From: Bacteroidales bacterium
GTDB lineage: Bacteria; Bacteroidota; Bacteroidia; Bacteroidales; UBA932
Reading direction: 5' to 3'
Assembly: GCA_016303175.1 (NCBI GenBank)
Contig: JAEDMF010000026.1
Coordinates: 1-14,454, forward strand
Length of the DNA: 14,454 nucleotides
Below, one piece after another: positions 6,896-14,250 of this stretch (its first letter is position 1; every line of letters starts with the position of its first letter). The notes beneath the pieces were generated by a model, which was not told where the DNA came from, did no database searches, and saw nothing but the letters and a program-made list of their open reading frames with translations. Made by a program: the position numbers and the translations under genes.

Positions 6896-9800
6896 CCAAA
6901 ATCACTGTTTTCAATCTTCGTCCACGCACTACGTCCCTTTCGTCCATCTTCTGTTTTGTCTCCTTCTTTGAGAACAGCCTGCGCACCCAGTCTCTGAATG
7001 AGTCAAATTCCTGTTGCCAGGTGATTCCCAGACCATTCCTTTGGGAGTTGTCCAGGTAATTGCTGTATTGGTCCGCCGAGTGGGAGAAGGCTTTGAGCCT
7101 GAGAGAGCCCGAGGGTATGAGCTTGAGCTGTATGTCAAAGTCGCCGAAGATGCTTTCGTTGGCAGTGTTGAGCTGTTTGCGGTTGCCCACGGTGCCTCCT
7201 ATGATGATGCGGTTATTCCAAAGTTGGGTGTTCAGCGCCACGTCGAACATATTGCTGCCAGTGTCTGTCCGCTGGTAATGGAAGCCGAGGTCCAGCGGGA
7301 TGTCCAGTCTGTTGAATATGTTGTTGATTTGGTTGGACATTATCTCGGACATGTTCGAGTATAGCATCGAACTGTTGTTTATGATGCCGCCCTGGTCATC
7401 GGGCAGGAAGTTGTTGGAAATGAGCAGGGAAAGGAATTGCTTCTGTATTTTGTCATCAGTGCTCAGTGCGCTTTCCACCTTGGCTTGGGCCGAGGGGTCA
7501 AGGTCCGGGATGTCTATGCTGAAGTTTATGTTGGGATTGGCTATCTTGTTCTTGATGAGTATGCCGCAGTTTACCACTCTTCTGTTGGCTACGGAGGTCG
7601 TGTCGGCGATTAGCACTCCTATGGATGCTTTTGTTTGATATGTGGCTTCAAGGTCAACTATGCTCTGCATCAAGTCGCCTCCGAAGGTGATTGAACTGCC
7701 GTTCTTGATGGTGAAATCTCTTTTTACGAGGGAACTTACCTGCGCATTGACGCTTCCGTCCGTAATTGCGTAATCGCCCAGCAGGTTGATGCCCTTTTCA
7801 TTGCTGTCGTAATTGACCGTGATGTCACCTCTGCCTTGTATGCAGGCGTTGGCGTTGAGTCCTTTTGCCTCCATATCAGCAAAGAGCAGCATTTCCGGGT
7901 TTATTATGGCTCTTGCATTGATGCGCAGACGGCTGCCCTCCTTGCGTTTCTTTTTGTTGCCGAGCATATGCTGGGTGTATAGGTCGGGCATATTGTCTTC
8001 GAAAGGATTTATGAAGGTGAGCAGGTTATGCTTCGTCGCAATCATTTTGTTGGTGATGCGGGTGTGCACTGTGGAATTGTCCAAAGTGCGCAAGGTCAGG
8101 CTTACCTCCAGGTCGTTAAGAGGGCCGCTGATGTTTGCGAGTGCGCCTACGAAGGCGTTGCCGTAAATTTTCGAGGCGGCGTTGCCTGTGGGCATATTCA
8201 GAATTTCAATCTTGGGCAGGTTTACCCTCAGGTCGGCCCTCATATTGTTCATTCTGTTCCATTTCAGACCGCCCCTGAAACTGCCTGAATTGCCGAAACG
8301 GTCGCGCAGGGACAGGCCGTCGAGTATGAGGCCCTTGTTGTCAATGCCCATCTTACCGCTCAGGGAGTACTTCACTCCCGTCAGTGCCAGAGTCATGCTG
8401 CAAGCTTCGAATTCCAGCCCGTTGCTCGACAAGGCCACTCCGCTGCTGTCCTTCTGTATATCCACTATGCCGTGGAGAGTTCCGTCCATATCGCTCAGCA
8501 GACTCGAAAACAGGGGCTGGGCCGAATGCAGGGGGAAGGCGTTCAAGGAAAGTCTGCCGTTGATGTCCCTGTTTCCGGGATTGAGCCTTGCCTCCAGACT
8601 GAAGGGAATGGTGCCGTCGAGACTGTCCCTTAGAGCGATGTTCATCATTTCCTCGCCCGGAACAAAACTGCAACTGCCTTTGATGCTTCCGAGGGCGTTT
8701 CCGCTAAGGCTTACGCTGTCTGCAGCCAGGGCCAGGTCCAGATAGGGCAGTTGTTTTTTCTTGAAAGGTGAATGAATGGAGCCGGTGGCATTCAGTACTC
8801 CGCCCAATTTGAGGCTGCCTCCCTTTACTACGCTGGATATTCGAGAAAGGTCCAAATTACGGATACCAAGCTTCAACTCCTGTTCGGATTCGCCGCTGAT
8901 GCCGCCGTCCAGGGTGATGGACTTGTTGCCAGATGTAAGGGCAAGGTTGTCAATGCTGATGTCATCCCCTGTCTTGCTTATCCTGCACAGGGGCACATCC
9001 CATTGTTCTCCGGAAATTGTCACCTTGCTCGGGCGTATTTCCGCGTTGATTCTGTCGCGGCCCTCCAGCGTGGCTTGACCGTGTATGTCGGCTTTCGTGC
9101 GTTTTTGCTCGACGGCGTTGTCGCAGCTGAAATCGAAGGTCAGGCACTTGCGGTCCTTCAGGTTGGCCCTGAGGCTGTTATTAAGTATGGTGATGTCCTT
9201 GAGGGTTATTTCGTCGGTCATCAGACTGATGTAGGCGTCGTCTTTGGTCCCTGAGATGCTAGCCTGGAGGTTCTTGAGATTGTTTTTGCCCTTTGCCAGA
9301 CGTCCTGACAGTATGCTGCCGCTCACATTGCCGTCAGTGTCTATCGCGGCGTTGATGCTAGTGCCGGATTCGACGTAAATGCCAGGCATGATGAAGGCAA
9401 GCAGGTCTCTAGTATCAAAGGTGTTGAGGCTGAAGCGCATATCATTGCGGTTTCCAACGAAGGAGGCGGTTATGAAGTCTGAGTCCAGACTGAGATTGTA
9501 TCGGTTTTCCGAGTTGTCGGCATTGACGGTGACATCGCTGATGTGGGATGTGCCTTCCTCACCCGTCAGGAATATTTCCGACAGCACGGCGTTGCCCTTG
9601 AGCTTGCTCAGGTCCTTGTCTAGGTGGGCGTAGAGCATAAGGCTGGCGCGGGAGGAATCCCTTTTGTCAAGGCCCAGTTTGTGCAGATCGGCTTTGCCGA
9701 TGACCATCGAGGCGTTGTATTCGTATTTGCTGGACCATAGAGTCAGTTCCGCTTCGAGAGCCTTGTCCTTTATTTCGAGGTCTGCGGTGACATCTTTGCC

Positions 9801-11312
9801 TTGAAGGGCCGCTGAGCCGCTCAAGTGTTCGTAGGTGTAACCGGCAAGGTGCATTTTGTCAATCTTTATGGACGACAGACGCGCGTCTATGGGCTGCTCT
9901 TTGTGCGGAAGGGTGGCGGACAGGTCCGTCTCTGCACTTAGGAGGCCAAGTTTCTCCTTGCCGAGCAGTTTGCCAAGGTCCAGATTGCGGCTTTCCAGAT
10001 GTCCGTCTATTTTCATCCCTCCGCCTTCTCCCGATTCCAGTCCCTGAACCCTGAGTTTGGCATTCATTGCTCCGCCTTTATTGCCTTGGCGAAGCTTGAG
10101 CCGAAGGTTGAGGTCTTGGATACTTCCGTCAGTATAGATGTCAGCCCTGAAAAGCTGCCCTTTGCCTATGCCGCCGAGGTCCTTTGCCGGGGCTTTCCCC
10201 ATTTTGCGAAGCAGGGTCTGTATCTGATTCGTTCGGAATGTGGTGCCTGTCAGGCCGAGTTTTGCACTCAGTTTGCTTTTGTCGGGCAGACCATACAGGC
10301 CTCCGTTGATGGTAGTGCTTATAGCGCTGCCTTCCACATCTACCTTCAGTTTGTCGAACATCATCTTGGCTACACTGCCGTAGTACTTTCCGTGCAGGGT
10401 CAGGCGTGTGTCGGGAATGTCCTTCATTGTCGGGACAAAATAGGAGATGGTGCGAGTGTCCACACTGGCCTCCCGGATATCAGCAGTTATGACCACGTCT
10501 TCAAGGAAGTGCCGGTAGGCTCTTTTCCGGCCGGCCATATTCAAGTCCAGGTTCAACTGCGAATGAGCGTCACATAATTGTATGCGACTCACTTTCACGT
10601 TGCCTTTGCCAACGTCGGCCCTTGCTGTCAGACTTTTGATTTCTATTCCGGACTTTTCGCGGAAACAGCCGTGCGTTACATTGGCTTCGAAGATGCCGTG
10701 GTTGAGGCTGAAGTGGTCGGCATCCAGTTCCAAATCATATACCTGGATGTCCTTCCAATCTATTTTACCTTTTCCCGGTGCTTTGTGGGGAGCCTTAAGG
10801 TTGCGCAGAGAATAATTGAAGTTTCTGACAGTAAACTTTCTGATTGTGAAAATGCGTTTTTCCGCGAAAGTCTTCCCATCTGGCTGGTAGGGGCTGCGGA
10901 GCATGCGTTTGAGGTTGCTGTGGTAGAGATTGTCCTCAGTTGCCATACGCATATCCACGTCCTTCAGCGTGAGGTCTTTAATGAGGAAATCTTCCCTGTA
11001 GGCGAGCGAAAGCAGAGCTGGTTTCACTCCAACCGTACCTGCCCTGAGCAGGGTGTCGGGCCCCCGCATACCTTCGTTTTCATAAGGTGCCGGGTCTATG
11101 AGCACGAGGTCATGTATGGCGATGCTGCCGATGCCGTTGAAGCGCAGCCTTCCGATACTTACCTTTGCGTCAATTTTACTTTCGAGCAGGGCTTCCAACT
11201 TTGCCGCTGCCATGTCCTGTACGGCCGGAATATGTACAATGGCAATTCCTCCCAGAACCAAAGTGGTCAGGGAAAATAGGATAATTCTCAATATGAGGTG
11301 GGCCTTCTTCAT
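6885..11312 (-). CDS. tamB: TamB-like (DUF490) envelope translocation/assembly protein
   Basis: A 1475-residue protein with a single N-terminal membrane anchor (hydrophobic about 6-28, preceded by MKKAH), so it is probably inner-membrane anchored with the bulk in the periplasm. Residues about 30-1090 are dominated by alternating polar/hydrophobic strands, as in the AsmA/TamB repeat-groove bridge proteins implicated in moving lipids, or assisting outer-membrane proteins, across the periplasm. The last ~380 residues match the conserved TamB C-terminal domain: INPEMLLFADMEAKGL, a GDYAITDGSV motif, FTIKNGSSITFGGD, then VDLEATYQTKA and a beta-rich end (FDVALNTQLWNNRIIIGGTVGNR). A short basic tail (KKETKQKMDERDVVRGRR) closes it. 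No TamA/BamA-like partner is adjacent, which is usual for this phylum. It is the first gene of the minus-strand operon, divergent from tsaD. Confidence 0.9.
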   Translation of the reverse strand: MKKAHLILRIILFSLTTLVLGGIAIVHIPAVQDMAAAKLEALLESKIDAKVSIGRLRFNGIGSIAIHDLVLIDPAPYENEGMRGPDTLLRAGTVGVKPALLSLAYREDFLIKDLTLKDVDMRMATEDNLYHSNLKRMLRSPYQPDGKTFAEKRIFTIRKFTVRNFNYSLRNLKAPHKAPGKGKIDWKDIQVYDLELDADHFSLNHGIFEANVTHGCFREKSGIEIKSLTARADVGKGNVKVSRIQLCDAHSQLNLDLNMAGRKRAYRHFLEDVVITADIREASVDTRTISYFVPTMKDIPDTRLTLHGKYYGSVAKMMFDKLKVDVEGSAISTTINGGLYGLPDKSKLSAKLGLTGTTFRTNQIQTLLRKMGKAPAKDLGGIGKGQLFRADIYTDGSIQDLNLRLKLRQGNKGGAMNAKLRVQGLESGEGGGMKIDGHLESRNLDLGKLLGKEKLGLLSAETDLSATLPHKEQPIDARLSSIKIDKMHLAGYTYEHLSGSAALQGKDVTADLEIKDKALEAELTLWSSKYEYNASMVIGKADLHKLGLDKRDSSRASLMLYAHLDKDLSKLKGNAVLSEIFLTGEEGTSHISDVTVNADNSENRYNLSLDSDFITASFVGNRNDMRFSLNTFDTRDLLAFIMPGIYVESGTSINAAIDTDGNVSGSILSGRLAKGKNNLKNLQASISGTKDDAYISLMTDEITLKDITILNNSLRANLKDRKCLTFDFSCDNAVEQKRTKADIHGQATLEGRDRINAEIRPSKVTISGEQWDVPLCRISKTGDDISIDNLALTSGNKSITLDGGISGESEQELKLGIRNLDLSRISSVVKGGSLKLGGVLNATGSIHSPFKKKQLPYLDLALAADSVSLSGNALGSIKGSCSFVPGEEMMNIALRDSLDGTIPFSLEARLNPGNRDINGRLSLNAFPLHSAQPLFSSLLSDMDGTLHGIVDIQKDSSGVALSSNGLEFEACSMTLALTGVKYSLSGKMGIDNKGLILDGLSLRDRFGNSGSFRGGLKWNRMNNMRADLRVNLPKIEILNMPTGNAASKIYGNAFVGALANISGPLNDLEVSLTLRTLDNSTVHTRITNKMIATKHNLLTFINPFEDNMPDLYTQHMLGNKKKRKEGSRLRINARAIINPEMLLFADMEAKGLNANACIQGRGDITVNYDSNEKGINLLGDYAITDGSVNAQVSSLVKRDFTIKNGSSITFGGDLMQSIVDLEATYQTKASIGVLIADTTSVANRRVVNCGILIKNKIANPNINFSIDIPDLDPSAQAKVESALSTDDKIQKQFLSLLISNNFLPDDQGGIINNSSMLYSNMSEIMSNQINNIFNRLDIPLDLGFHYQRTDTGSNMFDVALNTQLWNNRIIIGGTVGNRKQLNTANESIFGDFDIQLKLIPSGSLRLKAFSHSADQYSNYLDNSQRNGLGITWQQEFDSFRDWVRRLFSKKETKQKMDERDVVRGRRLKTVILDEQ

Positions 11313-11366
11313 TTCATTGCCAAGGCATTGTTTCCCGCGCTTTCATTACTGCTATGTTTCTTCGCC

Positions 11367-11386
11367 GCTCTGCGCGGCTCTGCGCG
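11367..11386. repeat. Tandem 10-bp direct repeat in the tamB leader
   Basis: GCTCTGCGCG occurs twice in direct succession (11367-11376 and 11377-11386), between the tamB -7 box and the tamB ATG. The overlapping GCCGC (11364-11368) and GCGGC (11374-11378) could pair around a 5-nt loop in the tamB transcript. It is GC-rich inside an otherwise A/T-rich intergenic region. Function is unknown. Confidence 0.6.
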
Positions 11387-11402
11387 TATAAGGTCAATCT
11401 CA

Positions 11403-11410
11403 CAAAAATA
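11403..11410 (-). promoter_or_regulatory. Candidate -7 box for the tamB operon
   Basis: On the minus strand this reads TATTTTTG, a perfect TAnnTTTG match. A transcript would begin near 11396 and carry a leader of about 84 nt before the tamB ATG. No TTTG -33 element is seen at 19-21 bp; that position falls in the opposing tsaD box. It is the only consensus box found in the gap upstream of the six-gene run. Confidence 0.45.
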
Positions 11411-11432
11411 ATAATTATTCGCCGATTTTTGC

Positions 11433-11440
11433 TATTTTTG
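11433..11440 (+). promoter_or_regulatory. Candidate -7 box for tsaD
   Basis: TATTTTTG matches the Bacteroidota -7 consensus TAnnTTTG and lies 21 bp before the tsaD ATG, implying a very short leader of about 15 nt. There is no recognisable -33 TTTG. It forms an inverted pair with the box at 11403-11410, separated by 22 bp. Confidence 0.45.
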
Positions 11441-11461
11441 CACCCGTAAAGAGAGAAATTT

Positions 11462-12484
11462 ATGGCAGACATCATACTGGGTATAGAGTCCTCCTGCGAT
11501 GACACTTCGGCCGCAGTAATATCGGATGGAGTGATGCTGAGCAATGTCATAGCATCGCAGGATGTCCATAAGGCATACGGGGGAGTGATTCCCGAGCTTG
11601 CTTCCAGAGCACATCAGCTGAATATCGTTCCTGTGGTGAGTGAGGCTCTTGCCCGTGCTGGTGTCAAGGCGTCCGAGTTGTCCGCAATTGCGTTTACGCG
11701 TGGTCCTGGTTTGCTCGGTTCCCTGCTTGTGGGCACATCCTTTGCCAAGGCTTTGTCGGTGGCGGTGGATTGCCCTCTTGTAGAGGTGAATCATCTTCAG
11801 GGACATCTACTGGCGGGTTTTGTTCAGCAGAAGGATGTTCCTTTCGTTCACCCCAAGTTTCCATATCTCTGTCTGTTGGTGTCCGGCGGCAATTCTCAGA
11901 TTGTCCGCGTGGATTCGCCTTTGAAGTTTGAGATTCTTGGCCAGACCATTGACGATGCTGTGGGAGAGGCTTTTGATAAGTGCAGCAAGATGATGGGTCT
12001 TGGTTATCCCGGGGGACCCATTGTGGACAGACTCGCCAAGCAGGGCAATCCAACTCGCTTCAAGTTTGCCAAACCGCATATCCCGGGTTATGATTATTCC
12101 TTCAGCGGTATCAAGACTTCGCTGTTGTATTTCGTGCGTGACCAGCTTGCAGAAAATCCTTCATTTATGGAGGAGAACAAGGAGGATATTTGTGCTTCAT
12201 TTCAGCGTCATCTTATTGATATCCTTATGGATAAGCTCATTAAGGCAGCACGTGATACAGGTATATCTGAAGTGACTATAGGGGGAGGCGTTTCTGCCAA
12301 TTCTGAGTTGCGGGCGAGATTGCAGGAAGAAGGCCGCAAGCGCGGGTGGAATACATATCTTCCCGAGTTTAAGTTCACTACGGACAATGCTGCAATGATA
12401 GCTATTGCGGGGTATTATCATTATCTTGCGGGGGAAAGGGCCAGTCTTTCAGTTGCTCCTGCAGCCCGCGCCGCCGATTTGTAG
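11462..12484 (+). CDS. tsaD: tRNA N6-threonylcarbamoyladenosine synthase catalytic subunit
   Basis: A 340-residue Kae1/TsaD/Qri7 family protein that transfers the threonylcarbamoyl group from threonylcarbamoyl-AMP to A37 of ANN-reading tRNAs, working with TsaB and TsaE (not encoded here). Visible: the ASKHA N-terminal loop GIESSCDDTSAAV (7-19), GGVIPELASRAH (40-51), the metal-binding histidines in NHLQGH (H111, H115), LVSGGNSQ (139-146), DDAVGEAFDK (164-173), GGGVSANSELR (274-284) and TTDNAAMIAIAG with the metal Asp D308. Length and motifs are complete. Start MADIILGIESSCDD is the usual family N-terminus. It is divergent from tamB with a 149-bp gap, and its product t6A is the substrate of MtaB encoded nearby. 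Readthrough into the FAD gene downstream is possible. Confidence 0.97.
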   Translation: MADIILGIESSCDDTSAAVISDGVMLSNVIASQDVHKAYGGVIPELASRAHQLNIVPVVSEALARAGVKASELSAIAFTRGPGLLGSLLVGTSFAKALSVAVDCPLVEVNHLQGHLLAGFVQQKDVPFVHPKFPYLCLLVSGGNSQIVRVDSPLKFEILGQTIDDAVGEAFDKCSKMMGLGYPGGPIVDRLAKQGNPTRFKFAKPHIPGYDYSFSGIKTSLLYFVRDQLAENPSFMEENKEDICASFQRHLIDILMDKLIKAARDTGISEVTIGGGVSANSELRARLQEEGRKRGWNTYLPEFKFTTDNAAMIAIAGYYHYLAGERASLSVAPAARAADL

Positions 12485-12492
12485 TTATTCCC

Positions 12493-12511
12493 AATTTGCG
12501 AAACTTGTGTT
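12493..12511 (+). repeat. 19-bp direct repeat, copy 1
   Basis: AATTTGCGAAACTTGTGTT, beginning 9 bp after the tsaD stop. It is identical to copy 2 at 12681-12699. The motif GCGAAAC inside it recurs in both orientations across the gap. It is followed by GATAAAGG, loosely similar to the ATGAAGG that follows copy 2. Confidence 0.85.
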
Positions 12512-12518
12512 GATAAAG

Positions 12519-12538
12519 GTTTCGCTCAAATGCGAAAC
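12519..12538. repeat. Short inverted repeat GTTTCGC/GCGAAAC
   Basis: GTTTCGC (12519-12525) and GCGAAAC (12532-12538) form a 7-bp stem with a 6-nt loop. Both arms are the same heptamer that forms the centre of the 19-bp direct repeats, so GTTTCGC could instead pair with the upstream copy at 12498-12504. Confidence 0.65.
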
Positions 12539-12568
12539 AAGCTATTTTAGAGACCGTCAGGTCGTAGG

Positions 12569-12597
12569 TAAGTCCTCTTCCCGAGGAAGAGGATTTA
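12569..12597. repeat. 13-pair hairpin between tsaD and the FAD gene
   Basis: TAAGTCCTCTTCC pairs with GGAAGAGGATTTA around a CGA loop: 13 pairs, one of them G-U. The 3' side continues as GGAGAAGGGTAACG with no T-run, so it does not look like a classical intrinsic terminator on the plus strand. The pyrimidine/purine arms followed by a TTTAGGAGA-like tail resemble small palindromic elements I associate with dispersed repeats in Bacteroidota genomes; that resemblance is from memory and unverified. It could still work as a Rho-independent-like barrier or an RNA-stability element. Confidence 0.65.
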
Positions 12598-12616
12598 GGA
12601 GAAGGGTAACGTAGAA

Positions 12617-12661
12617 GAGAGCCGTGCGGCAGGAAGAAGTTTCGCAATCCGCACAACTCTC
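12617..12661. repeat. Interrupted hairpin in the leader of the FAD gene
   Basis: GAGAG (12617-12621) pairs with CTCTC (12657-12661), and GTGCGG (12624-12629) pairs with CCGCAC (12649-12654), separated by a 2x2 CC/AA internal mismatch. The 19-nt loop contains AAGTTTCGCAA, complementary to TTGCGAAACTT at 12684-12694, six to sixteen bases before the start codon at 12700. Confidence 0.55.
12637..12647 (-). repeat. Inverted 11-bp copy of the repeat core
   Basis: AAGTTTCGCAA is the exact reverse complement of TTGCGAAACTT, the core of both 19-bp direct repeats. It sits in the 19-nt apical loop of the hairpin at 12617-12661, so in a transcript it could pair with either direct repeat copy. Confidence 0.75.
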
Positions 12662-12680
12662 GAAGTCACAGATAACTAAG

Positions 12681-12699
12681 AATTTGCGAAACTTGTGTT
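12681..12699 (+). repeat. 19-bp direct repeat, copy 2, abutting a start codon
   Basis: AATTTGCGAAACTTGTGTT, identical to copy 1, ending on the base before the ATG of the FAD protein gene. It therefore occupies the translation-initiation region of that gene, and contains no Shine-Dalgarno sequence. Confidence 0.85.
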
Positions 12700-14250
12700 A
12701 TGAAGGAGATAGAAATCGCCGTGACCTTGGGCCGGGAGCCTGAAGCGGAAAGTGTCCGCGCCGCAGCTGCCCGTGCTCTCGGAGTCCAGCCTTCCATGGT
12801 CGGAGACTGTATAGCGGTACGCCGCAGCATAGACGCGCGCCGTGAACCGCTATGGCGTTATAAATATGAAGTTTACCGTAAGGGAGAAGCTCCGGCCGAG
12901 GCTTATTCTCTACCCGAATACAAAGATGTAGCTTCAGCCCGTCCGGTCATTATCGTGGGTGCTGGACCTGCAGGTATGTTTGCTGCCCTCAGGCTTCTTC
13001 AGGAGGGCCTCAAGCCTGTAATATTGGAGCGAGGTAAGAATGTTCACGAGCGCAAGAGGGATATTGCCGCTCTCAGCACCCGTTCCGAGCTGAATCCTGA
13101 TTCCAACTATTGCTTTGGGGAGGGGGGAGCCGGTACCTTCAGTGACGGGAAACTTTTTACGCGCTCATCAAAGAGGGGAGACATTCGTGAGGTGCTCCAT
13201 CAACTCGTGGCTTTCGGCGCCGATCCGTCCATATTGCTCGATGCTCATCCTCACATAGGTTCAGACCGTCTTGCCGGGATAGTCGAAAATATCCGTCACT
13301 GCATTGAGGAGCACGGCGGTGAGTATCATTTTAACTGCCGCGTGGACGATATCTCCCGCAATGCTTCAGGCGAGTTGACGGTGACTTGCCGTGGTGGCGA
13401 AAAGTTCAGCGCTCCCTCTATAATTCTTGCTACAGGTCATTCTGCCCGCGATATTTATGAGCTGTTCGAGCGCAAGGGGTGGGCGCTTGAGGCTAAGGGG
13501 TTTGCCCTTGGAGTGCGCGTGGAGCATCCCCAGTCCTTAATCAACAATGTGCAGTATCACGGCAAATATCAGCCTTATATGCCTACTGCGGAGTATTCTT
13601 TTGTGACCCAGATAGAAGGTCGTGGAGTATTCAGCTTCTGTATGTGTCCGGGAGGTCTGCTTGTGCCTTCAATGACTTCGGAAGGGGAGCTTGTGCTCAA
13701 TGGCATGAGTAATTCTTCACGTTCCGGGAAGTTGGCCAATAGTGGTGTTGTGGTCAGCATTGAACCGGAGGATTTTCCCGAGTATGCCGCTCGTGGACCT
13801 CTTGGGCTGATGCATCTGCAGAGGGACGTGGAGCGCTCTATGTTCCGTTATAGCGGCAGCTTCAAGGCTCCCGCCCAGAGGATGATGGATTTCTGCCGCA
13901 GACTGCCCTCAAAGGACCTTCCGCATTCAAGTTATGTACCGGGGACTGTGCCAGCTCCTTTGCACGAGCTTTTGCCCGAGCATGTGAGCCTGCGTCTTAA
14001 ATATGCTTTTCCGCAGGTCGGCAACAATCTTATCCGTGGATATTACACCAATGATGCTCTGCTGTTGGGCGTTGAGTCCCGAACCAGCAGTCCGGTCCGT
14101 ATCCCGCGTGATTCTCAGACACTTCAATATCTGTCTGTGCCAGGTTTGTATCCATGCGGTGAAGGTGCCGGCTACAGTGGTGGCATCGTTTCCTCTGCCC
14201 TCGACGGCATCCGCTGCGCCCACGCCTGCGTCGGTAGTTTTATAGGATGA
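12700..14250 (+). CDS. FAD-dependent protein of the COG2509 type (uncharacterised dehydrogenase)
   Basis: A 516-residue flavoprotein of unknown substrate. The first ~75 residues form a small alpha/beta domain (EIEIAVTLG...; KYEVYRKGEA) typical of this family. The Rossmann dinucleotide-binding motif PVIIVGAGPAGMFAALRL (82-99) follows with the acidic strand end LERGKN (109-114), then CFGEGGAGTFSDGKLFTR (138-155), a second FAD-contact strand IILATGHSARDIY (241-253), and the C-terminal FAD closure GLYPCGEGAGYSGGIVSSALDG (about 482-503). Related proteins are annotated as NAD(FAD)-utilising dehydrogenases without a proven reaction. The ATG immediately follows a 19-bp repeat; no Shine-Dalgarno sequence or good -7/-33 pair was found in the 215-bp gap, so transcription may come from tsaD or an unrecognised promoter. 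It appears intact and is expected to be cytoplasmic. Confidence 0.88.
   Translation: MKEIEIAVTLGREPEAESVRAAAARALGVQPSMVGDCIAVRRSIDARREPLWRYKYEVYRKGEAPAEAYSLPEYKDVASARPVIIVGAGPAGMFAALRLLQEGLKPVILERGKNVHERKRDIAALSTRSELNPDSNYCFGEGGAGTFSDGKLFTRSSKRGDIREVLHQLVAFGADPSILLDAHPHIGSDRLAGIVENIRHCIEEHGGEYHFNCRVDDISRNASGELTVTCRGGEKFSAPSIILATGHSARDIYELFERKGWALEAKGFALGVRVEHPQSLINNVQYHGKYQPYMPTAEYSFVTQIEGRGVFSFCMCPGGLLVPSMTSEGELVLNGMSNSSRSGKLANSGVVVSIEPEDFPEYAARGPLGLMHLQRDVERSMFRYSGSFKAPAQRMMDFCRRLPSKDLPHSSYVPGTVPAPLHELLPEHVSLRLKYAFPQVGNNLIRGYYTNDALLLGVESRTSSPVRIPRDSQTLQYLSVPGLYPCGEGAGYSGGIVSSALDGIRCAHACVGSFIG

Noticed and set aside
10578..11279. 233-codon open frame antisense to the start of tamB
   Set aside because: Its reverse complement encodes the TamB membrane anchor and N-terminal region, and the antisense translation has no recognisable fold or leader.
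12402..12656. Short open frames on both strands across the tsaD-FAD gene gap (minus 12402-12656, plus 12405-12614)
   Set aside because: Both overlap the tsaD 3' end out of frame, run through the hairpins, and show low-complexity Ser/Arg/Gly translations with no recognisable domain. They look like open frames created by the palindrome.
12493..12699. CRISPR-like repeat arrangement
   Set aside because: Only two direct copies 188 bp apart, with inverted copies between them and no cas genes; this does not fit a CRISPR array.
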